From Exophiala sp. HKRS030 (Eukaryota; Ascomycota; Eurotiomycetes; Chaetothyriales; Herpotrichiellaceae), in the NCBI GenBank assembly GCA_023897205.1, contig JAHWDD010000001.1, positions 5,580,001-5,644,000 on the forward strand: 64,000 bases of DNA, in the 5' to 3' direction. Below the pieces are notes generated by a model. That model did not search any database. It saw only the letters and a program-made list of their open reading frames with translations, and was not told the origin of the DNA. The first letter of the stretch is position 1, and the number at the start of each line of letters is the position of its first letter. Below, one piece after another: positions 35,160-45,909 of the stretch. The position numbers and the translations under genes are program-made.

Positions 35160-36150
35160 ACGTCTAGTATGTACAATGCAGCAGTGCAGTCAATAACCAT
35201 CCAGGGTCTGTGACGTCGACCCATTGTAATGGATCATCAATTGTCTTGTTGTTTGTCTCGACGATCGGCTTGCCCCGGAACCTTTAGCGGTGGGAAGTTT
35301 ATTCGAGGTCGAGACTCTGGCCATGATCCCAATTTCGTGGCTCTCGAATCGATTGGCCCGACGCAATTAGTTACATACGTTGGTGCTGTCTTTGAGATTC
35401 GTCATCAGCTGAAGAAGAAGATGAAGAAGAAGATAGTGATGATGATGATGGAATGATGTCGAATTGCCTACCATGGTCAAGACTTGCGGAGATGCGGGCA
35501 ATTGTGAGATACTGAGATCTCAAAATAGATGAGAGAATACCTAGTAAATGATACTGTAGTATTCTGTACAGCGCAAAGTGGTCGATGTCCCTTACACAGC
35601 CTCTGGAATATCAATAGGATTTGGTAACGCTTTTCTTTTCCCGCGCGGTTCATGCTCCGTGCGTTTGTCAGCTGCCATGGCTGTGAAGCCGCGAGAGAGA
35701 AAAAACTCTACAGACGAAACCTTGCCAAAACGGCAACTTCAAGCGGGGCGAATGAGTGAGTGTCTGAGGGTCTTTGAGGGTCTGAGTGTCCAAAGATGAG
35801 GTTCTGTAGGTTTCTACAATATGTGAGCTACATACTTGATTGCATACGACATACGAGAGTCATGAGTGCGAATCAGTGCGAGTCAACACCGAGTTATTTT
35901 GATACCAACGCCTCATGATACATTGTCCATGAGCTCCATGATCCACTGTGCCAAGGTCAAAGAGCTCTTCGTTCTGTACAGTTGTGACTATTGATCGAGG
36001 CCGTTCGCTTTGCTCGTTTTTCATGTCACGCTGTTCGAGAGGAAACGAATCATCATAAATACAGGGAACGTGCCAGATGCAGCAAACTTCAAGCCACATC
36101 GAGCCCTTTCGCACAACGGGTTCTCCCAGTCCTCAACCCAGCCCAGGATC
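35160..36150. other. Intergenic region between dehydrogenase and second regulator
   Basis: About 1 kb, with a GAA/GAT simple-sequence tract at 35412-35450. No gene recognised; it should carry the promoter of the second zinc-cluster factor. Confidence 0.45.
35412..35450. repeat. (GAA)n/(GAT)n simple-sequence tract
   Basis: Thirty-nine bases of GAA and GAT triplets in the non-coding region between two cluster genes. Confidence 0.75.
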
Positions 36151-37841
36151 ATGAGTCTACGATTGTCGTCCCTTGACCCGAACGAGCCCAGGGCTGCCAA
36201 AGGTTTGCGTTCCATTCGTTTGCCAGCCTTTGGAAACTCCTTGACTGACGAGTGCCGCCAGATTGCAGGACGTGTAATCGAAGAAGGGTCAGATGCGATC
36301 GAAGCCTTCCGAGCTGCCGCAAATGTGCTCTCAAAGAACTCCAATGCCCGGGATACGGACTTCGAATTCAATGGGGTCAGGGAGTCGCAAGCCGAGGGAG
36401 ATTGACTGGGAAAGCACTTCCTATCCTCGAGTCGGCACCTGCAAATCCAGATCGCGCGCCCGTCGAGGAGGAGAGAGCATTCACGACCCCGCCGACTGAG
36501 AGCCAGCAGGACTACCTGGACAATCGACAACCTGAATCGTCCATCTCACCGGCTGAAGTAGGCACCCCCGCGTCCGACGACCTGCGAAACGCATTCCTAC
36601 CTCTCTACGATCGTTCCAGCGACTGCAATCCATTTGCGATGGGCCTTGATTTGAGCGCGTGCCAGCTTCCAAAGTACCTCCAGACGCAGGTGGTTTATGA
36701 TCTTGTTCATTACTACGACCACGTTGTGGCAGCTGTGATGCCGTGGTTGGACGGGCCAGGCAACGCGTGGCGTACCATCATACTACCTCTTGCCATCGAG
36801 TGTGAATTCCTCCTTCTGGCCATCCTCGCCCTCTCGGCCGAGCACTACTCGTTCAAAATGGGTTCGACATACACATCCAACACCGGTCCTTTATCTGCCT
36901 CTTGGCGAGATCGAAGCCTGCATTTACTCGCACGGAGCCTTCGTACCGAGTTATCCGAGGAGCAAACCACCGTAAGCCGTGGCCCCGCGTGTGCGATGCT
37001 CGCCACCATCCTAGTGCTGTGCAATCTCGAGATGATCCGATGCGACAACGCCGTTTGGAGGATTCACTGGAAGGCAGCGAGGACCATAGCAAGACGTTGG
37101 ACATCATCACACCACCCTCCACCGAATCTGGATCCCGGGTTCGACTTTCTCATCAAAGAGGCCTTTGTCTACGACGTGTTTGGATCTTCAACCACCTTCC
37201 GCGATGAAGACCAGATATCTAGCGCAGTAGTGAATGCCGACGACCCTTTTTTACGTTGGTTGCAGCTCATACAGGAGGTCACGATCATCGAACGACGGCG
37301 ACACGCCAATTTGCCAGTGGACGAATTTCCGCTGCACAACGCTGACATGCACGCCCTGCAACAAGCATTCGCAACAGCCACGAATTCCTCACTGTTTCTC
37401 AGCAAACACAGCAAGCCTGAATGGCAAGGTCTGGAAAGTCTGGAAAGTGACCTCGTGATGCTGCTTAACATTTATCAACAAGCAGGTCTCCTTTACAGCT
37501 ACCAGGCTTTAATTGACGCCGGTAAATCTGCCACCGCTCGGAGCATTTGCGTAGAGACCATCATCTCAGGCATCCGCCAGATCCAGAACATGAAGGCTAT
37601 ACAGCACGACCTGGTCTGGCCATACTTCCTGGTGGGAACAGAAAGCAGGGGCAATGACGACAGGAAACACTTTGCACAAGCTGGCCTACTCGAAGCGATG
37701 CATTCGACCGCGTTTTCTAACTGCGTTCCAGCACTGGAATTTTTGCGACGGTTTTGGACCACGGATGCCTACACCGTACCTCTGTGGCTGCAATTTGCCC
37801 GACAAGAATCGCACCAAGGCATGGATTTCTTGGTTATATGA
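36151..37841 (+). CDS. Zn(II)2Cys6 transcription factor (second regulator of the cluster)
   Basis: Zinc-cluster regulator of about 543 aa. Exons 36151-36202 and 36262-37841 surround a 59-nt intron that joins Lys-Asp-Cys-Arg-Thr-Cys in phase; without it the frame opens only with GTG after a stop. The cluster reads CRTCNRRRVRC, then PSCRKC and a final Cys in ELQCPGYG (residues ~19-45). The 'GLRIQWGQGVASRGRLTGK' extension is shared by a fungal subfamily with a Fungal_trans_2-type C-terminal domain. That domain spans about residues 170-540 ('IILPLAIECEFLLLAILALSAEHYS'). It ends in DFLVI, a usual end for the group. The donor (GTTTGC) is weak but the branch (TTGAC) and CAG acceptor are good. It meets the PhyH gene tail to tail, 50 bp apart. 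Confidence 0.83.
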
Positions 37842-37891
37842 CTATGGATGCGCGACGACAGTGCGGAAAGAAAGCTTCATCCTGTTCAGCC

Positions 37892-39164
37892 TTACATGTC
37901 CACGGTTTCTTCATCTTCCACGCCAAACAGCACCCGCATCGGGTCCTGATAATTCATGAAGCCCAAAGAAGGAAGGGAGATGCCGTATCCCAGAAGCCGC
38001 TGTGCTTGCGGCGGCAGTCTCTTTGCTTTTTCAGGTGGGACCATCAGATATTGGTTCTCTGCCTGTCGGTAATATGGCTTGCAAAGGAAGATTCCAACCG
38101 TCTCTCGGAATTGATCTCTGTCAGGAAGTCAGCATTCCCCATCACAGTGTTGAACATTCTGATGGGCATAACCGAAGACTTACTTTGTGATGTTCCCGCC
38201 ACCGGCATGGTATAAATTGCCAACAAAGATCAAGGCATCACCTGGCTCTAGTTCAGCCGGAACGGCTTCTTCGTCATAGGGACAACGATCTGGTCCCCAA
38301 ACGTGAGATCCGGGGATGCAGATAGTGGCCCCATTCTCCCTGGTGGTCTTGGTTATGGCAGTTACACACCCGAGCATCATCGGCATGTCAACATTCCGGG
38401 TGTGATAGTCACTGGCGTAACAATGAGCATCAGTGTGAAACTGCATTAGAAGAGGAGAACTTACCTGTCATCCCGATGCAATACCTGCTGTCTACCTCCG
38501 GGATTCACTCGGAATGCGACGGTCCTTTGGGTTGTCAGTGTCAAAAGAACGGACGGTGGAGAATCGATACTCACGAGGATATAATGGGCTTTGACGTCAC
38601 AGTCTCCTGCGTTTGACCAGACCAATATGTGAACGTCGAGGAAAGCATCTTGTTTGCAACATCGATATATGTCTTGTTTGTGGCTAGCTCGACACATGCA
38701 TCCGATCGACCTAGGAGTCCCGTCGCTCGTTGAGTCGTCTCAGGGAAGAAACCACTGTTGTCCTTCTTGTCTGTGTCGAAGTAGGGCTTTAGTTCGGATT
38801 TGATCCGAGACGCGAGTTCTTTGGTTATTATATTTTCCACAATGACACCCCCATCCCTCTCGAGGATAGATATCAGATGATCGGTGGTTGTCGAAGGATC
38901 ATTTGCGTCACATCGAACAATTGCAGGCTTGGTCGGTGATGTGGTGGTGGTAGGAGTAGGATTGTGTAGGTCCTTTTTCGCATAGACCGGGGTATCGACA
39001 ATGTCTTGTACGGCGATGGGAGACATGGCTGGATTGCGAAATGGCCCTCCTGTTGTGAAGGCCTTGTTATATCTCTGAGTGGAATAGAATGGCGAGATGA
39101 TAAATGTGCTGGAAAACGTTCGAGCAAACTTCTTAAGGGAGTGCTGAGAACAAGCTATTATCAT
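37892..39164 (-). CDS. Phytanoyl-CoA dioxygenase (PhyH)-family 2-oxoglutarate oxygenase
   Basis: Non-haem Fe(II) oxygenase that would hydroxylate a small metabolite or CoA ester; PhyH members in fungal clusters are varied. Minus-strand exons: 38575-39164, 38465-38524 (only 60 nt), 38184-38411 and 37892-38117, giving about 367 aa. Iron ligands are His213-x-Asp215 (LHRDD, encoded in the 60-nt exon) and His285 (YHAGGGN); Arg297 is a candidate 2-oxoglutarate anchor. 'ENGATICIPGSHVWGPDR' is the typical PhyH turn. The last exon (RETVGIFLCKPYYRQAENQYL) completes the fold. The first ATG gives a Ser/Thr/Arg-rich N-terminus resembling a mitochondrial presequence; an internal ATG at 39026 would remove it (322 aa). 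A TATATATAA element lies at 39215-39223. Confidence 0.87.
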
Positions 39165-40702
39165 GGAGGTGATTCGAAATGGTATATTCAAAAAAGAGGG
39201 CTCGTGTGCTATTATTATATATAGATTGCCGGCCGGCTCTACCGAACCCTGGACGTCGTTTGAACAGACTTCTCAGCCCTCCTGCCTATGTAGGCTTGGA
39301 CTTTTGGGATCCGATCGAACGATTGGATGGTGTGGTGAAGGGTGATTTGTTGTATTTCAAATGGTAATTTTTATTAGGTAGTTGAGATGAGAAGGAGTCA
39401 AGGACTGTCCACGGGCTCTAGAGAGGGGGGGGGAGAGAGAGAATGATCTCCACGATAAGAGGATGATCTCCTAGCCAAATGATGCGCCAAAGTGGTTCCC
39501 CGGGATCAACGGGATATCCAAGTTTAGAGAAGAGCCCGAGAGGACTGGGCAATGAGAAGAAGATATTGGCCTTGACACCGGGGGTTTGGTGAGATTGGAA
39601 ACACTCCCCAAGGTACGGAGTAAAGGTGAGGTAGGTAAGGGAGGGGATTAGTATACTTGATGAGGCTGGTGGTTGGAGAGAAGTCTTTCTATCTCATCAG
39701 GTCTCACGCGGAGTTGGACGGTTCGCGTATAGCAGCTACCGAGAGACGAAACAAGGAGAAAAAAGTATGACTCTGATCGTGAAGATACTTGCTTCAGAGA
39801 GATGTTGTCGTTGTGATGCTCGGTACGGAGTTATGAGAGCCGCGAAGATGGTGTGTTCTGGTTCTTATCAATTCTTTTCTCCATCGACCCTCCTCATCGG
39901 GTTTGGTAGAATATTGAAGAGAACGAACCATCTTCACCCCGCCATTTTGCTCCCTCTCGCTTCGCTAATCACCCGGTAAGGAGCGCGAGCAGCGCATTGG
40001 TCTGTCTGGCCGGGTCTGGCCAGACCCTGTGCAGAAGAAGAAAAAAAAAACCAACCACACCAAAGCGATTACCTTACATGGAGAAATAGTGCACCACCAC
40101 CAGTTACCTTGTGGTAACGCCGTACTCCGTTTTTACTCGATACAACAGAAAGGATGAAGCGCGACGATCGAGTGGTAGAAGATCAGCAAATATACGTGTA
40201 CGTGTACACGTGTGACGGCGAATAAACTACAGCCTATTCATTAGTTCGAACGCCTCTGGACGCTGGAAGAAAAGGGAAAGCTGTCCCAACCTTCAGACTA
40301 CAGTACCTAGCGGCAAAAGATGACAACGACTGTCAACTCCTATTCCCTGATTTACAAGCCGCATTGCCGACCAACTATCAAGATACAAAGCAGGATGCAG
40401 CAGTGTTGAAAACCAAAGCGATCCGTCATGGCCAGACAATCATATACATACCTTTACCCATACCTATACATATCTAACATGACCAAAGTCGTGCAACAAC
40501 TCTAGACTTACAAGACCAAAAGACTTTTTGCGACATTACCTTGTTGTGTTCTGCAGAGTCAAAACTATTCTTTTTTTTCTTTTTTCGGTTCCTGGACGAT
40601 ACAGCATTCGAATACCAACCACCGGTCAAAAGTGCTTTCCTTTTTGCGACTGATCCACCGAGAGACCTTTTTCTTTTGAAAAGGTCGACCACCACCACCA
40701 CC
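39165..40702. other. Divergent intergenic region between PhyH and APC permease genes
   Basis: About 1.5 kb. It contains a TATA element for the PhyH gene, the GGGGTTTGG half-site at 39581-39589, a TACGGAGTA motif at 39614-39622 with near copies at 39824 and 40122, and a G8 run near 39,426. The 200 bp before 40,703 are T/C-rich leader. No gene recognised. Confidence 0.45.
39215..39223 (-). promoter_or_regulatory. TATA box of the PhyH-family gene
   Basis: TATATATAA on the minus strand, 51 bp before the ATG at 39164. If used it leaves a very short leader to that ATG or about 160 nt to the internal ATG at 39026, so either start is possible. Confidence 0.5.
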
Positions 40703-42942
40703 ATGAAGGAAGAAGACATAGACATCAATGTCGGTTCTCGAGATTTGTCGGACCCAACACTTTCCGTCGAGGATGCAAAATCAATCAATAGTGATGATGC
40801 CTTGCTATTGAGTATGGGCAAGAAGCCCGAGTTGCGTCGAGTTTATAACTTTTGGACGTGTGAGTTGAACTACCCACACTAAATACACCTTGGCTCATTT
40901 CTGGAAATTTTTTGTCCTCACGATGACATCTCAAAGTGAAGATTGTCCAGGACAGTTGTGCTGATTGTGTTGTATCATAACAGTATGCGCCTACCAAATC
41001 ATGATCTCTTGCAGTTGGTCATGCCTGGTGGTATTGTACTCGACCATCTTTGACATCGGTGGACCATTCTGTCTACTTTGGGGGACGTGAGTGTTGTCCT
41101 CATTACCCTGGTCATGAAAACCCTACCTCGTACCTAACTCCGACTTTGTTTCCAGCCTCTTCGTCGCCGTCGGTCAAACCTTACTCATGACCTCCCTCGC
41201 CGAATACGCCAGCTTGTGGCCCACGGCAGGAGGGCAACAATACTACACCCAAGCCGTCGCTACGGGACCTACGAGACCATTCTTGTCGTACGTGGTGGGA
41301 TGGGCGGTCATTGTCGGAGAAATATCCACGGGTTCGAGTTGCGCTCTCAACAGTGCTGATATCATTGCTTCCTTTGTCCAAATCACCCACCCGGACTTTA
41401 CGTGGCATGTGAGTTCAACTTCAATCTTCTTCAATGAGTGTTTTGCTGATATCCGATATGTGGCAGCCCTGGCATACTTGGCTCATATATAGTGCCTTCC
41501 TCATCGGTCCGATTGTGATCAATTTAAAACAAAGGTGAATACTTGCTCGCTGATGAGATCAATAGACTGACTTTGTTGGAAACAACAGATGGCTTCCGGC
41601 AATGAACTTGTTCGGTGCCGGATGGATGATTTTCGGAGGTGTTGCTTGGGCAATTGTTTTTGGTATCATGGCGAAACCAAAGCACGACGCAAAGTTCATC
41701 TTCACCGAGTTCATCAACAATTCTGGTTATACCAGCAATGTCTGGGTGTTTATCATGTCCTTCTACACTCCCATGTATGGTTTATACGGGACCGATGGGA
41801 TGATGCACTTGGTGAGTGTTTACTCATGCTGAGCCAAAAAGTTGCCTGTGTTGAACGAAATTCGTGCCTTAGGTCGAAGAGATGAAGAATGCATCAAAGG
41901 AAGCTCCTGTAAGTTGGCAACCATTACAGTATTTACATTGACCAGTAACAACATAGCTAACATGGGTTCAAGCGTGTGATGGTGTGGTCAATGGTTTTCT
42001 GTAGCATCACGAGTTGGCTGGCGGCTGTTCTCATGATGTGGACGGCGGGGAATTGGGAGTCATATATGACAGGTATGCCATATTGCGAGGTGTGATGTAT
42101 CGATCGCCGTCTGACAATCTGCTCTTTAGCATCTCAACCATACATGAACTGGTGGATGGACGTCACACACTCGGTGTATGGAGGAGGAATTTTCTGTGCT
42201 TTGATCATGATGGGTCTGAACTTCTTCATCATTGTCGGCACCAATCTCGCCGGTTCACGTCTTGCATGGAGTATGGCGAGAGACAAAGGACTGCCTTATT
42301 CGGAGTACTTTGCTCATGTCAGCACGAGATTCCATATCCCTTTGAGGACGATGGTGGCCATTTTGATCATTGACCTAGTCATTGGTAGGTTGAACCCCCG
42401 GCACCGGTGGACCAAGGTGATGCTAAGTTGTCTCATCATTACAGGCTTGATCGTTCTAGGTAGCGACCTCGCATTCCAATCCATCATATCCGGTGGAGGA
42501 GTGACTTTACAGATCGGCTATGTGACACCCATCATTGTGGTACGTCGTGCGACTTTCTTCTTTCTGTCGATTTCGATACTGACTCCGAGTCCTCCAGGTT
42601 CTCATCCGTGGACGCAAGATCTTGCCAGCACGACCAAACTTCGATCTCGGTAAATGGGGATATCCTATCAACATAATCAGTGTCTGCTGGTCCCTGGTCG
42701 TCATTGCAATGTATCTTTCGCCCTTGTACGTGCCGGTAACGATCGCCACCATCGACTACATGAACTGGTCATGTTTGATTGTCGGTGCGACAATAATATT
42801 TCCCGGGATTTATTGGGTTTGGAGGGCACGGTTCAGATACATCAAAGAGGGCAATTCTGTCTTGACTGATAATGTTGTCTTTATCGATGGTGTTGCTATT
42901 GGTGGGAGCGAAGCTTTACGAGCTGCTGCTATGGCGAAATGA
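40703..42942 (+). CDS. APC-superfamily amino acid/choline permease (GABA permease-like, Uga4/Hnm1 group)
   Basis: Integral membrane permease of about 544 aa that probably imports an amino acid, GABA or choline-like amine. Ten exons: 40703-40859, 40984-41086, 41156-41408, 41467-41534, 41589-41811, 41873-41908, 41973-42072, 42130-42384, 42445-42539, 42598-42942. The acidic N-terminus is followed by 'RRVYNFWTLCAYQIMIS' at TM1, 'SLAEYASLWPTAGGQQYY', 'RLAWSMARDKGLPYS' in the central loop and 'YVPVTIATIDYMNWSCLIV' near TM11-12, all standard for this group. Exon 6 codes for only twelve residues. A GT within the last exon after 'FDLG' is not used, since reading on gives KWGYPINIIS. It is divergent from the PhyH gene with 1.5 kb between, so membership in the cluster is uncertain. 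Confidence 0.9.
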
Positions 42943-43280
42943 AACCATGCACTAAGAATCTATAGCATGACTTGTCGATGCCAGTGATATACCTCAAATG
43001 AATACAGATTTAATAATCAGATAAGGCATAAACACGTTGTGCTCGAGTGAGTGTGAAACGTGGGAGAAAAGAGTTGACGTGACGTTTAATTTCTTCGCGG
43101 CTTTCAACACGACGTCATTTCTTCGCCGCGTTACGAACTGCGCATGCATTTACACTCATGTCTCTCGGTCGTTTCCTTTACCCTGCACTCTCCAGTCGGG
43201 TTCTTTTTGTCTTTGAATAATTCTACCTCATGTATTTCTACAACCCTGCTACAATAGAGTCGACCTGACCGCGCCGCCCG
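42943..43280. other. Short intergenic region
   Basis: 338 bp between the permease stop and the ADCK-family start, both on the plus strand. It must hold a terminator and a compact promoter; no specific element is recognised. Confidence 0.45.
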
Positions 43281-45371
43281 ATGCGGCCCTTGCTGCGCTT
43301 CGAGCGCTGCGTCGTTGGCCCAAGAAACTGGGCCCAGCTCGCCTTCCGGATCCCCCGACGTCAACAGACCTTTTGCAGATGGACGACGCGAAAGTACAGT
43401 CTCAAAGACCCCCGACAGAGGCAGAGGCAGCGTTTCTCTTCTCCTCTCCTCGCCGCCGCCACCGCGGGCCTGTCCTCGGTGGCCTTTGTCGAGATCAGCG
43501 AGAATCACGATGATGATACGGGAAAAACGAGCGAGATGCAGATGCTGGAGGTGTCCCGAAGAGAGATCAGCAAAAAGGTCCCCGAGGACGCTCGCGGTTT
43601 ACGACGGGTGTACAAGAGCATAATATATTTCCTGGACCAGTACATCTACGAACCCCTCGCCACCGGCGTCCGCTTCCTCTACCTCGCCGTCGTCTTCGTC
43701 CCGGTTTTGGCCACCGCCCCGATCGTGTTGGTGGGCTCGCGGAGGAAAGATCGCGACAATGAAAGAAGTGGCACGATCTGGTGGTATGGGTTTTTGGTCA
43801 GCGCGATGGAAAGAGCCGGGCCGGCCTTCATCAAGTTGGGTCAGTGGGCGGCTTCGAGATCTGATATATTCCCCGCCGAGATGTGCAAAGTCATGTCCAC
43901 ACTCCACTCCAACGCTCCGGCTCATTCGCTTCACCATACAAAAAAGACAATCTGCGCTGCCTTCGGTGGAAGGAAGTTTGACGAAATATTTTTGGAGTTT
44001 GACGAAAAACCGTTGGGTGTCGGTGCCATCGCCCAAGTGTACAGGGCGAGACTGAAGCCCGACCTGGCCAAAGCCGACAACAGCGAGCTCGAACACCACG
44101 ACGGCGAACGCCTGAGCCATCGGATCAAGAAGAACGTCAATGCCCTTGTCAAATCGACGCCGCAGAGGATACCGTCGGCATACGTCGCCATCAAAGTTTT
44201 GCACCCCAAAGTCGAAAGAAACGTGCGGCGTGATCTCAAGATCATGGCCGTCTTCGCGTCCATCATCAACGCCATCCCAACACTAGAATGGCTGGACTTG
44301 CCGAACGAGGTGGCCAATTTTGGCGAGATGATGAGATTACAGTTGGACCTCCGGATCGAGGCTGCTAACTTGACCATTCTTCGCAAACATTTCCAGAACC
44401 GCACAACCGCATGGTTTCCTCATCCTTACACAGACTTCACCACCCGCAATGTGCTTGTGGAAGAATTCGCTCAAGGGATCCCCCTTGCGACATTCTTAGA
44501 ATCTGGAGGTGGCGTGTTTCAGCAAGAGATTGCAAACGAAGGCCTCGATGCTTTCCTACATATGCTTTTGATAGACAACTTTGTGCACGCCGATTTACAT
44601 CCGGGCAATATCATGGTCAACTTCTACAAACCCACACAACCCGACGTCAAGTTACCATATGTGTCACGACAAGATCCAACACAGCCCTCAACAGCAACGG
44701 AGATTGACCAGTCCGAAGCAGTTCTCTCCCGACTTCGCCCTCATGTGGGTAAGAAGCAGGAGTGGTTGAACGCACTTGATGAGATCGATAGAGAAGGCTA
44801 CAGACCACAATTGATCTTTATCGACACGGGACTCGTCACGGAACTCAACGCGAAGAATCGGACCAACTTTCTCGATCTTTTCCGAGCCATAGCAGAATTT
44901 GACGGCTACAGAGCAGGAAAGTTGATGATCGAAAGGTGTCGGCAGCCTGATGCAGTCATCGACGGGGAGGTGTTTGCTCTCAAGATGCAGCATCTCGTGT
45001 TGGCGGTCAAAGGGCAAACTTTCGCACTGGGTCACATCAAGATCGGCGATGTCCTTTCCGAAGTCCTCAGCATGGTGAGGTCACATCATGTCAGGATGGA
45101 AGGTGACTTTGTCAACGTGGTCATCTCGATTTTGCTGCTCGAGGGCATTGGTCGGACACTTGACCCGGACCTTGATCTTTTCAAGAGCGCGTTGCCCATC
45201 TTGAGACAGCTGGGTTCTTCGGATCCTGGGGCGGTCCTTAAAAGTTTCAAGGAAGGAGACTTTTCATTGTTGAAGATATGGGTCGGACTGGAAGCGAGGC
45301 GCTTCTTCCAGGCAAGTGCCGACAGTGTCGAGATGTGTGTAAAATACGACTTGCTCAGTCCCAACTTTTGA
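43281..45371 (+). CDS. ABC1/ADCK/UbiB-family atypical kinase-like protein (ADCK2/Cqd1 type), mitochondrial
   Basis: Member of the UbiB protein-kinase-like family linked to coenzyme Q and mitochondrial lipid homeostasis. A single 696-aa exon. The N-terminus is Arg-rich without acidic residues for about 40 positions, as in a mitochondrial presequence, and a hydrophobic segment at about 130-152 could span the inner membrane. Family motifs: the KxGQ motif Lys185-Leu-Gly-Gln188 followed by SRSDIFP, the Ala-rich loop GAIAQVYRA, the ATP-site Lys305 in VAIKVLHP, the HADLHPGN loop (about 436-443) and the metal-binding Asp-Thr-Gly near residue 515. The long insert between the HPGN and DTG motifs points to the ADCK2/YPL109C branch rather than Coq8. 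The ATG at 43281 is the first in frame. Confidence 0.9.
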   Translation: MRPLLRFERCVVGPRNWAQLAFRIPRRQQTFCRWTTRKYSLKDPRQRQRQRFSSPLLAAATAGLSSVAFVEISENHDDDTGKTSEMQMLEVSRREISKKVPEDARGLRRVYKSIIYFLDQYIYEPLATGVRFLYLAVVFVPVLATAPIVLVGSRRKDRDNERSGTIWWYGFLVSAMERAGPAFIKLGQWAASRSDIFPAEMCKVMSTLHSNAPAHSLHHTKKTICAAFGGRKFDEIFLEFDEKPLGVGAIAQVYRARLKPDLAKADNSELEHHDGERLSHRIKKNVNALVKSTPQRIPSAYVAIKVLHPKVERNVRRDLKIMAVFASIINAIPTLEWLDLPNEVANFGEMMRLQLDLRIEAANLTILRKHFQNRTTAWFPHPYTDFTTRNVLVEEFAQGIPLATFLESGGGVFQQEIANEGLDAFLHMLLIDNFVHADLHPGNIMVNFYKPTQPDVKLPYVSRQDPTQPSTATEIDQSEAVLSRLRPHVGKKQEWLNALDEIDREGYRPQLIFIDTGLVTELNAKNRTNFLDLFRAIAEFDGYRAGKLMIERCRQPDAVIDGEVFALKMQHLVLAVKGQTFALGHIKIGDVLSEVLSMVRSHHVRMEGDFVNVVISILLLEGIGRTLDPDLDLFKSALPILRQLGSSDPGAVLKSFKEGDFSLLKIWVGLEARRFFQASADSVEMCVKYDLLSPNF

Positions 45372-45909
45372 GAATTAATGATACAGAGTACCCGTATGAA
45401 TATAAATATACATATAAATACATTATGAAAGAATATGTTGAACATATACCATAACCAAGACAATTTGTTTTATACTCGAGAATTTCCTCAAGGATGGTAG
45501 ATTGATTCAAAATAGCCTTGACAGCCAGGGTTAATGACGAGTCTTGTTCCAAATACTTCTTGGTCACAAAAGTGATAAAGGATAGAAACAATATCCTTGC
45601 CCTTTTCGGTGACGCGATTGGTGGTTGACTGTGATGATAACGCTAGTGATAATGCGCATAAATCCCTAGAAAGCTTAGGACCTGACGAGCTATACTTTAG
45701 CTGCCTGTCTACTGACTAACTGTCTATTCCAGGTAGACAAATAGGCAGGTACTGCCTGCTGCCTACTGCCAAGGCGACACAAGGTGATATACATTCACTC
45801 TTCGCACTTGCAATTCACCGAACTGTGCCTTTTAGACGTCGTTTTCTCTGTCATACGAGATACCATCGCTTTGATTAGTGGCTATTAACAATGACTGTTC
45901 ATTTACACG
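45372..45909. other. Intergenic region
   Basis: 538 bp, AT-rich at its left end (3' flank of the ADCK-family gene). A short tandem-like run of 'tgcctgctgcctactgcc' sits near 45,750. No gene recognised. Confidence 0.4.

Noticed and set aside
36252..36270. GTG start for the second regulator
   Set aside because: Fungal genes start with ATG; an upstream exon from 36151 joins in phase and supplies the residues before the first cysteine.
25876..39164. Secondary-metabolite biosynthetic cluster
   Set aside because: No polyketide synthase, NRPS, terpene cyclase or other backbone enzyme is present.
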